A stretch of 24,295 nt of DNA from Corallococcus sp. Its GTDB lineage: Bacteria; Bacillota; Clostridia; Christensenellales; CAG-314. Positions 23,576-24,295 of the stretch are shown here, piece by piece; position 1 is the stretch's first letter; each line of letters starts with the position of its first letter. Made by a program: the position numbers and the translations under genes. The notes under the pieces were generated by a model. That model worked only from the letters and a program-made list of their open reading frames with translations, did no database searches and was not told where the DNA came from. The stretch is from positions 1 to 24,295 of the forward strand of contig JAMPHX010000011.1 in assembly GCA_023663205.1 (NCBI GenBank), read 5' to 3'.

Positions 23576-24127
23576 TTATATCATTCTGCGCTTTCCGCCA
23601 TCGGGATACTTCTTAAAATAATTGTCGATGGACTTTTGCACAATTTCGATTGCCTTATCTTCCGCATGAACTTCGGACACAGCCGTGGTTTTGTTTTCCA
23701 ATTGCTTATACACAGAGAAGAAATGCTGCATTTCGTCAAAAACGTGTTTGGGCAATTGCTTTATGCTTTTGTAGCAATTGTAATTGGGGTCGGTGTACGG
23801 AATTGCTATTATCTTCTCATCCATATCGCCGCCGTCAGCCATAGTGATAACGCCGATAGGATAGCATCGTACCATAGACAGCGGTATCAAAGGCTGCGAA
23901 CATAAAATCAGAACGTCCATAGGGTCACCGTCACCCGCAAGCGTCAGAGGTATAAAACCGTAGTTGGCGGGATAATGAGTCGACGTATACAGTATTCTAT
24001 CCAAAATCAATCTGCCGGTTGCTTTGTCAAGTTCATACTTTTCCTTACCGCCCTTTGAAATTTCCACTACCGCAATAAAATCAGTACTGGAAATTCTGTT
24101 TTTGTCTATTTCGTGCCATATATTCAT
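23576..24127 (-). CDS. ppa: Inorganic pyrophosphatase (family I)
   Basis: Ppa hydrolyses pyrophosphate and so pulls forward DNA, RNA and tRNA-charging reactions. The 183-residue soluble protein has the family I signature DGDPMDVL at 66-73 with three metal-binding aspartates, the KGGKEKYELDK stretch at 25-35, and YPANYGFIP at 52-60. The ATG at 24127 is chosen because AAGGAGG precedes it at a six-base spacing. The frame extends eight codons upstream, but that part lies on the other side of this site. A small hairpin (ATGCG/CGCAT, 24142-24162) stands just ahead of the ribosome binding site. No clear promoter is seen between it and the upstream gene. Confidence 0.96.
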   Translation of the reverse strand: MNIWHEIDKNRISSTDFIAVVEISKGGKEKYELDKATGRLILDRILYTSTHYPANYGFIPLTLAGDGDPMDVLILCSQPLIPLSMVRCYPIGVITMADGGDMDEKIIAIPYTDPNYNCYKSIKQLPKHVFDEMQHFFSVYKQLENKTTAVSEVHAEDKAIEIVQKSIDNYFKKYPDGGKRRMI

Positions 24128-24178
24128 ATATTTCCTCCTTAATGCGACCATAAAAGCCGCATCGCAATAAAGATTTAA

Positions 24179-24295
24179 TTAAGCGTATTCTTCGTATTTG
24201 AAATTCTTGGCAAAACGTATAAAATTTTCCGCGTCGGAATACAAGTTTCCGTTTTTTGTCCAAATCAAAACAACTTTTTGTTCGATAGGCTGTTC
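24179..24295 (-). CDS. C-terminal end of a LysR-type transcriptional regulator (partial)
   Basis: Thirty-eight codons remain in frame to the window edge and end with TAA (24181-24179). The peptide includes KVVLIWTKNGNLYSDAENFI, which resembles the final strand and helix of LysR substrate-binding domains, where a form like VWKKNRYLSPAAxxFI is common. The gene is on the same strand as ppa and ends 51 bp before it, so they might share a transcript. The fragment is too short for more than a tentative family call. Confidence 0.5.
   Translation of the reverse strand, partial: EQPIEQKVVLIWTKNGNLYSDAENFIRFAKNFKYEEYA

Overview
The window looks like chromosomal DNA from an AT-rich member of the Firmicutes, most likely an uncultured clostridial lineage. 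Three things support this: strong GGAGG-type ribosome binding sites, TGA used as a normal stop codon, and a gene order that follows the Bacillus/Clostridium core cluster yicC-gmk-rpoZ-coaBC-priA-def-fmt-rsmB-rlmN-rsgA-rpe. Almost everything is housekeeping. I see no phage, insertion sequence, CRISPR array, toxin-antitoxin pair or defence island.

Layout. Positions 1-1595 are on the plus strand: rpmB (ribosomal protein L28) with its own promoter and terminator, then a PAP2-family membrane phosphatase with its own promoter and terminator. Positions 1596-1953 are a convergent intergenic region with a second, bidirectional-looking hairpin terminator and about 290 bp that I cannot assign. Everything from 1954 to the right edge is on the minus strand.

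Reading in the direction of transcription from the right edge, the minus-strand genes are: the end of a LysR-type regulator; ppa (pyrophosphatase); a roughly 200-nt non-coding segment ending in a strong terminator; rarA, with a promoter placed so that the mRNA may be leaderless; a two-gene ABC exporter; tyrS; yigZ; a flavin-reductase-like gene; pcrA; and ligA. These genes are tightly packed or overlapping from rarA to ligA. A second promoter overlaps the ligA stop codon and drives yicC-gmk-rpoZ-coaBC-priA-def-fmt-rsmB-rlmN-rsgA-rpe through a leader of about 340 nt. The start of that leader lies in a 50-bp block of five 10-bp repeats.

How the genes fit together. The second operon combines translation functions (fmt and def for N-formyl-Met handling, rsmB and rlmN for rRNA methylation, rsgA for 30S maturation), RNA and nucleotide functions (yicC, gmk, rpoZ), coenzyme A synthesis (coaBC), replication restart (priA) and the pentose phosphate pathway (rpe). 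The first operon combines DNA repair (rarA, pcrA, ligA) with tyrosyl-tRNA synthesis and membrane export. Compared with the Bacillus order, the phosphatase/PASTA-kinase pair between rlmN and rsgA and the remA gene between yicC and gmk are both absent.

The most interesting observations are regulatory rather than coding: the helically phased 10-bp repeats at the yicC promoter, the probable leaderless rarA transcript, and an unannotated structured transcript candidate between ppa and rarA. I did not find a convincing new protein system.
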